From positions 715,262 through 779,261 of the forward strand of contig NW_003314280.1 in NCBI RefSeq assembly GCF_000143415.4: a DNA stretch of 64,000 nt, written 5' to 3'. Made by a program: the position numbers and the translations under genes. The notes under the pieces were generated by a model. The model was not told the origin of the DNA and searched no databases. It was given only the letters and a program-made list of their open reading frames with translations. Shown in pieces: positions 1-10,241 of the stretch. Source of the DNA: Selaginella moellendorffii. Lineage: Eukaryota > Streptophyta > Lycopodiopsida > Selaginellales > Selaginellaceae. Positions within the stretch are counted from its first letter, which is position 1, and the number at the start of each line of letters is the position of its first letter.

Positions 1-2
1 TT

Positions 3-779
3 CGGCCGGAGTTCTTTCGTGGGAATCCTGGGGATGCTGTGTACCATTGGTTCGATCACTTCACGGTGATTGCCACATATCATTCTTGGGATGATGCTCG
101 GCGTTTGCGTGAGTTCCCCACATGTCTTCAAGGGACGGCATTGTAGTGGTACAATGGATTGAGCGCAGCTACTCGTGGCGATTGGAGTGTTCTTCCGGAC
201 GTCTTCAAACGCGCCTTCGGACACACCGACGATTGTGATGATGCCTTCCAACAATTGCATCGTCTTCGCCAAGGGCCATCTGAGTCGGTGATGCAATTTG
301 GCGTTCGTTTCCGAAGTCTTTTGCTTCGTGCGGAGCCAAATATGTCGGAGCGGATCAAGCTAGGAATGCTGTGGCCAGCACTTCGTCAAGATTTTGTCGG
401 ACTTGTGCATGCACTTGCTCCTGCCACTCTTGACGATGCTCTTCGCTTGGCACAACGTTATGAGACGTCGCCTCTTCCACTTCTTGCTACACGTCCTTCA
501 GCTCCACTTCCTATGAGTGATGGTCCTGTTCCCATGGAGGTTGATGCTGCTGCTACTCGAGTCCAAGGACAAGGGCGAGGACGTGGTCGTGGCCGTGACA
601 TTCGTTGCTGGGCGTGTGATGAAGTTGGTCATACTTATCGGCGTTGTCGGTGCTTTCCGGATTGGCGACCTCCATTTCCTGGGTGGAGACCTTGGCGTCA
701 GCAACGTCCCGTTGGTGCTGCTGCGGTGGAAGGTTTGGATACCGAGGTGCATTCGGGAAACGAGGAGTCGCGCGAGTAA
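3..779 (+). pseudogene. gag of gypsy copy 1 (5'-incomplete, frame disturbed)
   Basis: Capsid-like Gag (residues such as WFDHF and SYHPW-like context, then FQQLHRLRQ) ends in a nucleocapsid zinc knuckle at about 610-650 (CWACDEVGHTYRRC, a CX2CX4HX4C motif). Frame 3 meets a TAG at 144-146. Comparison with copy 2 (16553 onward) suggests two compensating single-base indels, one near 131-137 and one near 170, rather than a simple stop: between them the neighbouring frame matches copy 2. The ORF then runs open to a TAA at 777-779. The last base of that TAA is the first base of the pol ATG. Confidence 0.85.
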
Positions 780-3700
780 TGGAGGGACCTTGCGCGAATA
801 AGTTAGTGACCCCTCCATCTTTCTTTCGGGAGTATCATCAAGGGGTTCACTCGGCACCGGTTCATCCAGTGTTTACTTTCCAAGCTCGTTTTTATAACAA
901 GAGGTCTCCTATTCTTCTCTCCGTGTTGGTTGATATAGGTTCGAGTTTATCTTCTATTGCTCGACCTGTTGCCACACGTTGTCGTCTACACTTGCGTCGT
1001 GTGGCGGATCCAGTTTTCATTCTTTATGGCAACGGCCGTACACATGCATGTGCACGAGATGAGGCGGACCTGGTTGTGCGTGTGGGCGATCTCGAGCTTG
1101 AGTTGCAGTCGTTGCGGGTGGTGCCGAGTCAAGCTTTTGACCTCATTCTTGGTATGGATTGGTTGCAGCACAATCATGCCAAGTGTGACTTTGAGGCTTT
1201 TCCCCCTTGTCTCATACTTCCTTATGTTTCATCCATTCCTCTCACTTCTGTACCTCTTCGTCCCTCTACTTCTACCTCTGCTTCCATTACTTTTGTTCCC
1301 CCATTATTTCCTCTTGTGTTTCCATCTTGTTCTGCTCTTCCCTTTTCCGATCCCTCCGATGATCTTTGTGTTGCAGCTGTTGATCAGCTCATGAAGGAGT
1401 ATTCTGATCTCTTTGAATTTGACCTATCGTCAGGGGCCAAGATTGCCAGACGTCATCCCATTCCAACCGGGGATGCTCGTCCAATCAAGGTTCCTATTCG
1501 TCGGCGGTCACCCAAGGAGATCAAGATTTTACGTGCAAACGTCAAGGAGATGTTGGAGAAGGGTGTTATTCGGAAGTCGCGGAGTCCTTGGGCATGTGAA
1601 CCTCATCTTGTGATGAAGCCTGATGGGAGTATTCGTTTCTGCATCGACTATCGTCCGTTAAATGAAGTGACGATCCCGGACGTGTACCCTCTTCCTCACA
1701 CTGCTGATCTCTTGGATCGTCTGGGGCGAAGTCGTTGGTTCACCAAGCTAGATCTTGCTTCTGGGTATTGGCAAGTACCGATGGCTGAAGACGATATTCC
1801 TAAAACTGTTTTTCGTACACCATTTGGTTTGTACGAGTTTTTGGTGATGCCGTTTGGTTTGAACAATGCTCCAGCAACTTTTCAGCGAATGATGGACGAG
1901 GTTCTTTGCGATATGCCAGAGGTGACGGCTGACTTCATTGATGATGTCTTGATCCACTCGGAGGGGACGTGGGAGGAGCATGTTCGTGATGTTTGTAAAG
2001 TGTTGGATCGGCTACGCGACGTTGGTTTAAAGCTGAAGCGGTCGAAGTGCGTGTTTGGGTCCAAGGACACAACTTATCTTGGGTACCGTATTTCTCGTGA
2101 GGGTTTGCAAGTTGATCCTGACAAACTTGTGGCTGTTCTAAAGTTCCCTACTCTGAAGTGTGTGAATGATGTGCAGCGCTTTTTGGGTAAGGTGCAGTAT
2201 CTCGGTCGTTTTGTGGATCATCTTTCCGATCGCACTTTACCATTGCGAGCATTGCTGAAGTCATCAACGTCATCTTTCATCTGGTCTCCCGATTGTGAGC
2301 GGGCGTTCGTGAATCTCAAAGAGCTATTGACGACTCCTCCGGTTTTGGCATATCCTGACTACACTCGACCTTTTATTTTGCGCGTGGATGCTTCTGACAT
2401 TGGTCTTGGAGGTGTGTTGATGCAAGAGAGCTCGAGTGTGCCTGGTCAGCGCCATCCCATTGCATACATAAGCCGTACATTACAACCAGCGGAGATGAAC
2501 TACTCCACGACGGAGAAGGAGTGTTTAGCAGCAGTCTGGGGTTTCGAGAAACTTCATGCCTATCTACATGGTTCTCGGACGTTACTTGAAGGTGACCATG
2601 CTGCTGTTACTTCATTATTGAAGTGGAAGAACCTGGTTGGTCGTACGGCTCGATGGGCTTTGAAGCTTCAGATATATGATTTCGATGTTGTTCATCGCCC
2701 AGGGAGTTCTATGGCTGATGCTGATGCCCTTTCTCGAGCTCCTCTTCCTTCTCCACTCACTTCTCATGTTTCTGATGAACCTGTTGTTCCAGCATCTGTG
2801 GATTTTCTAGATGAGGATTCTGTGCTGTCGGCGGTTGCTGTCCTTGACGTTCAGTGTCCACAGGGCGTAGAGCAAGATCTACCTTCTCTGGATGAGGTTC
2901 GCGAGGCTCAAAAGATTGAGCCGTGGATTCGAAGGCTTCGAGATGGGTTTGAGAATCCTGCATCACTTGCTGATGACTTGCCTTTTCGGCATTTACATTC
3001 TCAATATCGCCTTGAAGATGGCCTTCTTTATTTTGTGGGGACGGATCCTGATGCTCATTTACGGCTGGTGGTGCCTTCGGTGTTTATTCCGCGGTTTCTC
3101 CATGCCTACCATGATTCTCCTATTCTAGGTGGGCATATGGGACACCATCGTGTCACCGAGAAGTTGCGCAGATCTTTCTATTGACCAGAGATGCGACGTG
3201 ATATTATCCGGTATGTGCGTAGCTGCGTTTGGTGCCAAGCTCGTAATACTCCCCCTTGTGCTGCGGAAGGACGGTTGGAGTCAATCGCAGTTTCTCGTCC
3301 ATTTGAGTTAGTGGCGTTTGATCTTATGGGACCTTTTCCGCGATCGACTGCTGGCAATGAGTATGTTATTATTGCTTCTGACTACTTGACTCGTTGGGTG
3401 GAAGTTGGTGCTCTTGCTAGTGCCTCTGCAACTGCTGTTGGATACTTCCTCCTCAATCGAGTGGTGTTCCAGCATTCTTGTCCAGAACGGATTCTTTCGG
3501 ATAATGGTCCTGCATTTATGGCTGAGGTATTTCATGTTTTGACATCTCGGTTGGGGATACGCCACACTTTTACGAGTGCTTATCATCCACAATCAGACGG
3601 TCTGGTGGAACGGCTCGTTCGGACATTCAAAGGGATGATTGCGAAGTATGTGAACTTTCAACATTCGGATTGGGATGGTTATTTGCCGTCTCTTCGGTAT

Positions 3701-4243
3701 GCTTATGTCACAGGGGTGCAGAGTTCTGTTGGTGCTTCACCATATAAACTTCTATATGGTCATGATCCAATATTACCAACAGAGCTAGGTTTACCTTCGC
3801 GATTGCCACGAGCTCCTGATGCTAGGTCATGGGATCAATATTTGACAAGCATTCTTCCACTTGTCCGAGCAGAGTCTGCTGAACACTTAGGCCGCGTACA
3901 AGTGGGACAACAACGGCGCTACAATTCCCATCATCGTCCACCAGCGGAGTACAAAGTGGATGATTTGGTGTTAGTCCGTTTTCCCCATCTTACGGTACGT
4001 GGTTTATCTAAGGGGCTCCTTGCGCAGTGGAAAGGACCGTATCGGGTGTTGCGGCAAGTTGGACCACAAGTTTATGAGGTTCGGCATGACGTTCAGCAGG
4101 CTGATCCTCCGGAGATTGTGCATGTGCAGCGGTTAAAACGCTTCATACAGAGGGATCAGGAGCAGTTAATACCGTCTACAGATCCACCGATGCCTCCTCC
4201 TGACGTTCCTCCAGATCCTGGCCCATCTACAAGAGAACCCTAA
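779..4243 (+). pseudogene. pol of gypsy copy 1: protease-RT-RNase H-integrase, one nonsense codon
   Basis: Pol starts at the ATG at 779, overlapping the gag stop, in the -1 frame relative to gag. In order: protease with a VDIGSS active-site variant (about 928-947); RT with FIDDVLIHS, the YxDD-box equivalent (about 1934-1960); RNase H with DASDIGLGG, a TEKECLA glutamate and a GDHAAV segment (2385-2640); integrase with an HHCC finger (HMGHH ... CVWC), core residues in FDLMGP, SDNGPAF and HPQSDGLVE (3320-3615), and a C-terminal strand-rich region. A TGA at 3182-3184 interrupts the frame inside the HHCC finger where copy 2 still has a tryptophan codon. The frame is otherwise open to the TAA at 4241-4243. 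Confidence 0.92.
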
Positions 4244-4260
4244 CGGCCTTCCATTATTCC

Positions 4261-4275
4261 GAGAGGAGGGGATGA
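4261..4275 (+). other. Polypurine tract of gypsy copy 1
   Basis: A purine-only run (GAGAGGAGGGGATGA, with one T) sits directly before the 3' LTR, as expected for the plus-strand primer. The same tract occurs before the 3' LTR of copy 2 at about 21294-21309. Confidence 0.8.
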
Positions 4276-4449
4276 TGTGAGGGCCAAGTGTACGGCTACG
4301 ATGCCGTATACTAATATTAGCGTAGTGGATTTTGGTAGCCGTCGGATTGGTTTCAATCCGGACCACTCGCTCCTGTATATAAGCTAGGGTTTTTGGGTTA
4401 ATTGATATGCACATTTCTGTATTCCCTTTCCATATTCCATGCACTCACA
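4276..4449 (+). repeat. 3' LTR of gypsy copy 1 (174 bp)
   Basis: It begins TGTGAG and ends CTCACA, a 6-bp terminal inverted repeat, and matches the two LTRs of copy 2 (16046-16221 and 21310-21485). A TATATAAGCTAGGG segment is a plausible TATA box and start region. This is short for a plant gypsy LTR. It abuts an (AT)n stretch, so a target-site duplication cannot be judged here. Confidence 0.9.
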
Positions 4450-4538
4450 TATATATATATATGGAAAAATTATACATTAAATACACTAAATACTTTTTAA
4501 AAATTTATCTTGATTCTTACTGATTTATTAAGAAATAT

Positions 4539-4955
4539 CTAACAATTTAATTTAGTAAGTGTAATATCACTTGAAATATCTAGAGATAAATCAGTTCTTA
4601 TTGGCTCAATTCTTACATTTAATGACCCATTATTCAGATATACACTTCCACCTCTTCTAGAAGGTGTTATGCATTTATCCCATATTATATTCAAAGCTTC
4701 ATTTAAATCATTTGGAGTCATGTTACTATGTATCCCAATATAGGCAGTTACTTTTGTAAGACCACGAGTAAAAGATATTCTTCCTGTTCTATTTTGATTA
4801 AGAGCATGAAAAATATCATTTTCACAATTACAAATGTCTAATTCAGAAGCTTCTAAATGATAAGATGTACACATCCATCTATATCCATCACTCATTGAGT
4901 AAATTTTGTTTACCAGATAAGATAAATAAAAAATCAGTGAACAATATTTCTTCAT
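4539..4955 (-). CDS. Small secreted cysteine-containing protein, copy A (KP4-like fold suspected)
   Basis: This is an intronless 138-residue ORF. The N-terminus (MKKYCSLIFYLSYLV) is a plausible signal peptide ending near residue 20. The mature part has cysteines near residues 29, 42, 44, 95 and the C-terminus, a block VTAYIGIHS and a block NNGSLNVRIE. It aligns along its whole length with copy B at 58229-58651 (about 70% identity by my hand alignment). The order of a C-rich start, a VTAY strand, a helix ending in a conserved C, and a final G-x-L-x-V strand resembles fungal KP4 killer-toxin-like proteins, also reported in mosses. That assignment is inference. The coding sequence is much more AT-rich than nearby plant genes. 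Confidence 0.6.
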   Translation of the reverse strand: MKKYCSLIFYLSYLVNKIYSMSDGYRWMCTSYHLEASELDICNCENDIFHALNQNRTGRISFTRGLTKVTAYIGIHSNMTPNDLNEALNIIWDKCITPSRRGGSVYLNNGSLNVRIEPIRTDLSLDISSDITLTKLNC

Positions 4956-4996
4956 TTCAAAACATAATTACCAAATAACATAAATACATAAAGACA

Positions 4997-5020
4997 TATA
5001 TATATATATATATATATATA
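4997..5020. repeat. (TA)n microsatellite
   Basis: An uninterrupted TA run in the intergenic part of the duplicated block. The other copy of the block (58170-58200) lacks it, so it expanded after duplication. Confidence 0.9.
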
Positions 5021-5089
5021 GCTTCTGGTGGTAAAACCAAGACTAGAAGAATATTCTAACAAGAAGATATAAATCAGTCATACATCCCC

Positions 5090-5710
5090 TACTTACCTTA
5101 TACATGTTAGAGAGCTAGACATAGGATCCAGCAACCTGTGGATCTAGCTCCAGTATCCTTTGGGCAATTCTTTCACCCTTTTCTAAGTTCTGATGCATTT
5201 GGCAAGCACTAAGAAGAGTGTTCCATGCTGTGGCAGAAGGTGCCCCATCAAGTAGCACCCCAAATCAGCCATACACATGTAGTGCTCAAACTTGCCCACC
5301 ACTACAAAGTTATCCCTCATCGACAAAAAAGTGCTGCCACCCCTGCTCGAAAAGCCCAGCATGGCTGCAAGCAATCAATATGATTACAAATGTTATATTG
5401 TTGGGTGGACAGCCATTGTTCACCAAAAGAGCTCCAATGCTGCAGTGTTTGATCCATGCTTGCAGTAGGTGGTGAGCATGGTGTTCCAAGAGATGATTTT
5501 GGAACCTTGGATGTTCTAGAAGATCTCTTGAGTGCTAGCAAGTCTCAGCAAGACACTTGTTGTACATGGTGATGAGTGTGTTGCACATGACGATGTCCAA
5601 CTCCACCCTATGCTGGCTGGTGGAGTAGCCCAAGTCTCCAATCTTCACACATGTCTTTGTGATCATGATGAATGCTATGTTGTTCTAAATCCCTGTGGAG
5701 CCAAAGGTGC
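5090..5710 (-). pseudogene. Decayed 3' part of a PPR gene, paralogue of 57370-58030
   Basis: Read on the minus strand, this matches the 3' third of the PPR gene at 56051-58069 almost continuously: LFEQGWQHFF, VGKFEHYMCMADL, ATAWNTLLSACQMHQN-like and ELDPQVAGSY-like segments, in the same order. It carries frameshifts, stop codons and a deletion of roughly 30 bp after the ADL segment. A splice donor GTAAGTAGGGGATG follows the codons for SNMYK at about 5085-5095, as in the paralogue (there GTTAGTAGGGGATG). Homology fades near 5710. Together with 4539-4955 it forms one duplicated block. Confidence 0.85.
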
Positions 5711-5714
5711 TCAT

Positions 5715-5960
5715 CTTGCAACAACCCAGCTTGCTACTTCAGTAAATGAGGCTGAGTATTGATGTGACTTGGTCATGCATTTAACCAAAGATCACAGCTC
5801 GAACACATTGTTTTCATCAGGGACTCACAGTTCATCATCTGTCAACTTAATGGCAAATACCAGGTTTGGAAGGTGTGAGGAATGTGGCTGCTACTGCAGC
5901 TTCTGGATCACAATCTACAGAACTCACCAGATTTTCTTGGCACCAAGATTGACTGGATTG
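5715..5960 (+). pseudogene. Possible RNase H remnant of an LTR retrotransposon
   Basis: Two short peptides in different frames fit the retroelement RNase H pattern: TSVNEAEY (about 5738-5761), as in the NNEAEY motif, then RDSQFIICQLNGKYQVW (about 5818-5870), as in the DSQL...Q.NG.Y motif. Stops and frameshifts separate them. No larger element can be traced on either side. Confidence 0.4.
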
Positions 5961-6999
5961 TGAATCTAAATGCTAATCTTTACTAGTTGGTTTCTTAGGC
6001 AAAACACCCTGTCAAAGAAAGCTGTAGGAGGAATCTAGTCCTCAAATAAAGAAGCAGGACTGACCATGTGATCACTCACCACCTAGTCTTGAAATAAAGA
6101 GGCTGGGCTGTTCTCACTCACAATTGTTGTTCCCACTTCAAAAGTGGCAAACACCATATGCTACACATACTGCATTGGTGTACCATGTTGAAGTCCTTGA
6201 GATAGAACTACAACTTAGGGAAGATCCTCTAGATAAGATTCATGAAAAATGATATTGTCAAAAAATCCTCCACTTGGAAGATCTGCAACTCTTGAAGTTG
6301 GCCATCAACTTAATATTTAGTAGATGTGAGTTGCTAAAATATTGGATCTTTTGCCAAGCAGGCTTGATATTGTCTATAAGAATGACCTGGTGGGTGATGC
6401 TATCTATAGGAACATTTGGAAGCTGAAAATAGTCCTAGGCAAATATATCCTTGTACCTCTAAAAAATCTTTAATAGTCGTGTCACATATACAGGAGGAAA
6501 AGTATATGCGATCAAGATACTAGTGAAGTGGACCTTATGGACTCTAGAATCTAGAGCTAGAGGTGTCTCAAGATCAGGAGAGTGTGGCCATTCTCTACTG
6601 AAGAAACAAAAGAAGAGCCTTTCTCCTTCTTGATATGTATCATTACAGCTTGGAGATTCTATACTTCTAGGACACTCTAAAAGTTGACCTATTGGAAGTA
6701 TCCCTTGAGATCCATGGCATGTTGCCAAAGGTCTCTAAAATTGTTGGAGATTGAGAAATGGTTGGTGAAAAGTTGATGACAAGATGAAGCATGCATTATC
6801 TTTATCCTCCTCAACAATATAAATGGAATGTTTATTTCACATAAGGGTGTACATTCAATGAGGTTGGTAAAGAGATAGAGATGGATATGACAAGACAAGA
6901 GTTCTCATTTCTAGGGCCTTAAAACTTGGGGATTTTTCATAGTAAGAGGAAAGGCATTCTTCTCTTTAGAATGAGGTATCAATTAAGTTGTGTGGCGAT
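5961..6999. other. Intergenic, AT-rich, no gene recognised
   Basis: Only short ORFs without recognisable motifs. It is probably old transposon sequence, but I can name no family. Confidence 0.5.
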
Positions 7000-7246
7000 C
7001 AACCAACAAAAAAGCAAGAATAAAGCTTAAAGATGTGGATTCAAATTTATATATTTTTTTGTAAAATACAAATGCCTAAAACCTAAAATAGAGCTGAAGG
7101 TGTGCCATTTGGTAGTATCTAAAGCAAAAGTCCAACAATATTCAACCAACAAAAGAGCAAGACTAAAGCTTAAAGATATGGATTCAAGCTTATATATTTT
7201 TTGTAAGACATAGCTCCTTTTAAGTCCCAAAATAGAGTTGAAGGTG
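7000..7246. repeat. Two ~103-bp direct repeats 40 bp apart
   Basis: 7000-7102 and 7143-7246 both begin CAACCAACAAAA, pass through AGCTTAAAGATRTGGATTC and end GAGYTGAAGGTG. They differ by scattered substitutions and small indels, so the duplication is not recent. Confidence 0.85.
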
Positions 7247-7299
7247 ATTAATAAGTTTTAAAAAAGGGATAAAAGACATGTGGCAAGTGTTGTAACATA

Positions 7300-7405
7300 T
7301 GGAAGTGTCGAAATCAAGTCCAAGGTCAACTCTAAAATCAAGTCTAATGCCAAGTCCAAAATGGGGTACAATCAAAGTCTAAAATCAAGCCCAAAATCGA
7401 GTTTG
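7300..7405. repeat. Degenerate short tandem repeat (unit about 10-12 bp)
   Basis: Variants of AAATCAAGTCYAA recur about eight times with drift. A similar cadence (CCAAGTCCAAGATCAAATCC) appears at 9190-9220, suggesting both derive from the same kind of low-complexity source. Confidence 0.6.
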
Positions 7406-7413
7406 AGCAAACA

Positions 7414-7471
7414 TAAGGACACTTAACCCTAAATATTCTAAAACCTTTAACTGATTGGAAAAGGGGGTGAA
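7414..7471 (-). repeat. Fragment of a Cassandra-type LTR
   Basis: This matches the middle of the Cassandra LTRs at 17893-18086 and 18292-18485 (the run from AAGGACRCTTAACCC through GATTGGAAAAGGGGGTG), with about ten substitutions. It holds the A-box side of the 5S-like region; the C-box side is not recognisable upstream. It is an older, separate insertion of the same family. Confidence 0.7.
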
Positions 7472-7710
7472 CAATCATCTTCTAAACCCTAAGTCTTAAC
7501 AGGATAGTAAAGGGAGGGAACCAATGTGACTAAAGAAAATCATACCCATATATGTAATGAACCAAACTCCCTGAGGAATAATAGGCTAAATAATCCTCAA
7601 AATCATAATCGGAACGATAATAGTTCATCAGATAAGAGCAAGTCTGGGATCCTCAGATCGACCGCAGCAGCAGCTGCCTGCGTCGCCGGTTTTGAGGGTC
7701 ACCTTTTTTT

Positions 7711-7810
7711 NNNNNNNNNNNNNNNNNNNNNNNNNNNNNNNNNNNNNNNNNNNNNNNNNNNNNNNNNNNNNNNNNNNNNNNNNNNNNNNNNNNNNNNNNN
7801 NNNNNNNNNN
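7711..7810. other. Assembly gap (100 N)
   Basis: Exactly 100 N, the usual placeholder for a gap of unknown size. Sequence on its left (7640-7710) is GC-richer than that on its right, so the two sides need not be adjacent in the genome. Confidence 1.
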
Positions 7811-9095
7811 GAGGTTAAAGACTCAATTTTGAAAGAACTCTTTAGTGGTGTTTCCTAACCGAATTGAGGTTGTTAGTGACCTTGAGTGGGAATGAGTATG
7901 GACTTGGGGGCCACAAACAAGGCTTTCAAAGGAAGTGCTCAAGAGTAACTCCCACTCCTAGAAGGAAAACTAATTGTGTTACTCCTAACTCATATGGAGT
8001 GGTGCCCCATTTGAATACTAGGCAGTTTATTGGTCCTTATTCCTTCCTAAGGGCTTAGGCTTTCCCTTTAGGATGGAAGTGGGGGAGTAGGGGTATCCAT
8101 ATTAGACCAGTAAGCCATAGTGTTTCCCTCTAGGGTTTTGAAGTAAGAGATGCATCTAAGGTTTGAGATTTGGAGGTTTCTATAATCAAGTATTGTTGTA
8201 TCAAGGGATGTTAAAAATCTAAAAGCTTAATATGCTTGGTTTGCTTGGTTGTGTAAGAATTAAATTTTCCATTTTACTTTAGTCACTTAACCATATCTCC
8301 GACCACTTGGAGGAGTCACTCACAACCTTCATAAATCCTATTCCAGACTTGAAGCTTGCTAACCCCGTGTGGAATGGAGAAAAGAGAAGAGCTGCATAGG
8401 ATTGGCATGTGGCTAGATAAGAGCCTCATGAATGCCTCTCAAACCACTAAAAGTGCCCATGCCAAAATTTATGACTCAAAAGAAAGAGCAAAGCAAGGCA
8501 CACATTATGCAATAAATAATAGTGAAAATGAATTTTAGACACTCGAGAAATTGGTGCTCAAATATTGCTATACCATGGGAAAGAAAGAAACTAAAGCATA
8601 ATTGGCAAGAAACAATTAAAATGCACAAATCTGGATGATGGGCAGCTCTATCTGTGTCTTAAATGCCCAAAGAGGAATGAAAACCGAAAGAAAAATGGTG
8701 AGAACTCCTTCATCCTTCCAAAAATCACAAACGCTCATAGTCATTGGAAAGAAGGGCCTAATATCTACACACCCAAAGAAAGAGAACGTGAGATGCCAAT
8801 AAAATTTTCTCCTTTTTCTTTGATCCATTTGAGGTGATGAACCATAGCTCCAAGTAGATGAAATCTCATTCCCACACTCAGAAGTCTTTCCATGGGGGTA
8901 ATTCCTACTTCTCTTAGCTTATCCCTCTCCAAGATTGCCACTCCAAACCCTATAGATCTTCTCCCTCAATCAAGAAATGCTCCAGAAAAAAAAGAAGGCA
9001 GGAGTCACACTAGATTCACCATATTGAGGTATGGAACCTCAATCCCCCTTCTCTTTGTGGCTCTACTCACGTCCTAAGCTCTCTCTCTCTATGCT
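7811..9095. other. Intergenic, no gene recognised
   Basis: AT-rich with only short ORFs. No domain, LTR pair or tRNA could be supported. Confidence 0.5.
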
Positions 9096-9225
9096 CTAGT
9101 TCAGAGATTGAGACCGAGACTGAGACTGAGACTGAGGCCAAGACCGAGATCAAAATCGAGACTAGTTTAAGACCGAGTCCTAATCCCAATCCCAGTCCAA
9201 GTCCAAGATCAAATCCAAGTGCGGA
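9096..9225. repeat. Degenerate hexamer/12-mer tandem repeat
   Basis: GAGACTGAGACC-type hexamers repeat from about 9100, then shift to an AATCCCAATCCCAGTCC-type cadence. It is low-complexity with no coding potential that I trust. Confidence 0.75.
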
Positions 9226-10241
9226 AAGCCAATCGTCTCCTAGCACTTAGAAGTGTGGTGAGTCCCTATGGGATAATAAGGGGAGTACTCCTTGGCCAGG
9301 AAAGGGTAGTGTGACCAAGGAAGATTATACACATGTGATAGGTGATGATATAACCACTATGATGTCCAAAGTTAAAGTGAACACAAATGGATAAGTGGGA
9401 TAATTTAGTGAATCAAGAGTTGGCTCTAACTCCCTCAGGAGATCGGATGGTTGATGATCTCAATCCAAGTGTGGGTGGCACTATTTACTTGGATACCTTG
9501 CATGGCTCATTAGAACTTTGCTCTAGCCACATGGTTGGGGCACCTTAATGACAGAAGGTGAGAGGAGTACCCATTAAGACTTATATTAGATTGTAGTGTT
9601 TTGACATATCATTCTAAAATCTTTAACTATAGAAGGAAAGAGCAGTAATCCTCTTATTTAGTAAGCAAAGGTTTGATTACAGAGTGAGGAAGTTCCAAAA
9701 GTTAGTGGGGCTTAATAGGTGGGCCTTCAAGCCCTAAACCAATGGTGGTGTTAGCAAATACTTCTATGGACAAAATGTGTCTTAAGGCATCTTAAGAATG
9801 CTAAAGTGTAATCATGGGATAACCACTCATGGATGGATAACTCAGTCTTAAAAAGACAAATGGATAACTCAGTTTTAGAGAGACAAAACTATGTTGCAAA
9901 GTCTCATATACATGAAATTATGTTGTAGGTGGTTTTGGACTATCAATAATGCAAAAGTGAATAAATAAAACTTTAATGTAATAAACTAAAATGTTAATGG
10001 TACTTTTAGGTGTTAGAAGTGATATTTAACATATGGAGGTGCAAAGCTGATGTAATCTTGGGGGTAAGAAAATCGTTACATGGTGAGGAACTTCAAGGCT
10101 AAGTGTTGTTTAGCACCAAAGTTATAACAAGAACTTAGACAAAAGAAACTTGGCATATCTCATTGAGTCATGTGTATCTATAGCTTTAGATTTTCTTCTT
10201 TTCCATGTTCCAAGAGGAGACAATCAGGAAAGCAGACACTA
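9226..10241. other. Intergenic, no gene recognised
   Basis: AT-rich sequence with short ORFs only. It ends where the kinase-like gene begins on the minus strand. Confidence 0.5.

Larger units (their letters stand above)
1..4449 (+). mobile_element. Ty3/gypsy LTR retrotransposon, copy 1 (5' part outside window)
   Basis: The domain order is gag with a CCHC zinc knuckle, aspartic protease, reverse transcriptase, RNase H, then integrase, followed by a polypurine tract and a short 3' LTR. Integrase lying after RNase H places it in Ty3/gypsy (Metaviridae-type). I see no chromodomain after the integrase, so it does not look like a chromovirus. The 5' LTR and start of gag lie before base 1. A related element with both LTRs lies at 16046-21485 and confirms the boundaries. 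Coding damage is light (one indel pair in gag, one nonsense codon in pol), so this insertion looks much younger than copy 2. Confidence 0.95.

Noticed and set aside
957-1394. 145-codon ORF inside gypsy pol
   Set aside because: Leucine/phenylalanine-rich shadow frame of the protease-RT region; no motif of its own.
4276-4449. Solo LTR or MITE
   Set aside because: It directly follows the polypurine tract of a colinear gag-pol and matches both LTRs of copy 2.
7640-7710. Gene exon left of the N gap
   Set aside because: GC-rich with an alanine run in one frame, but no splice site, homology or downstream continuation.
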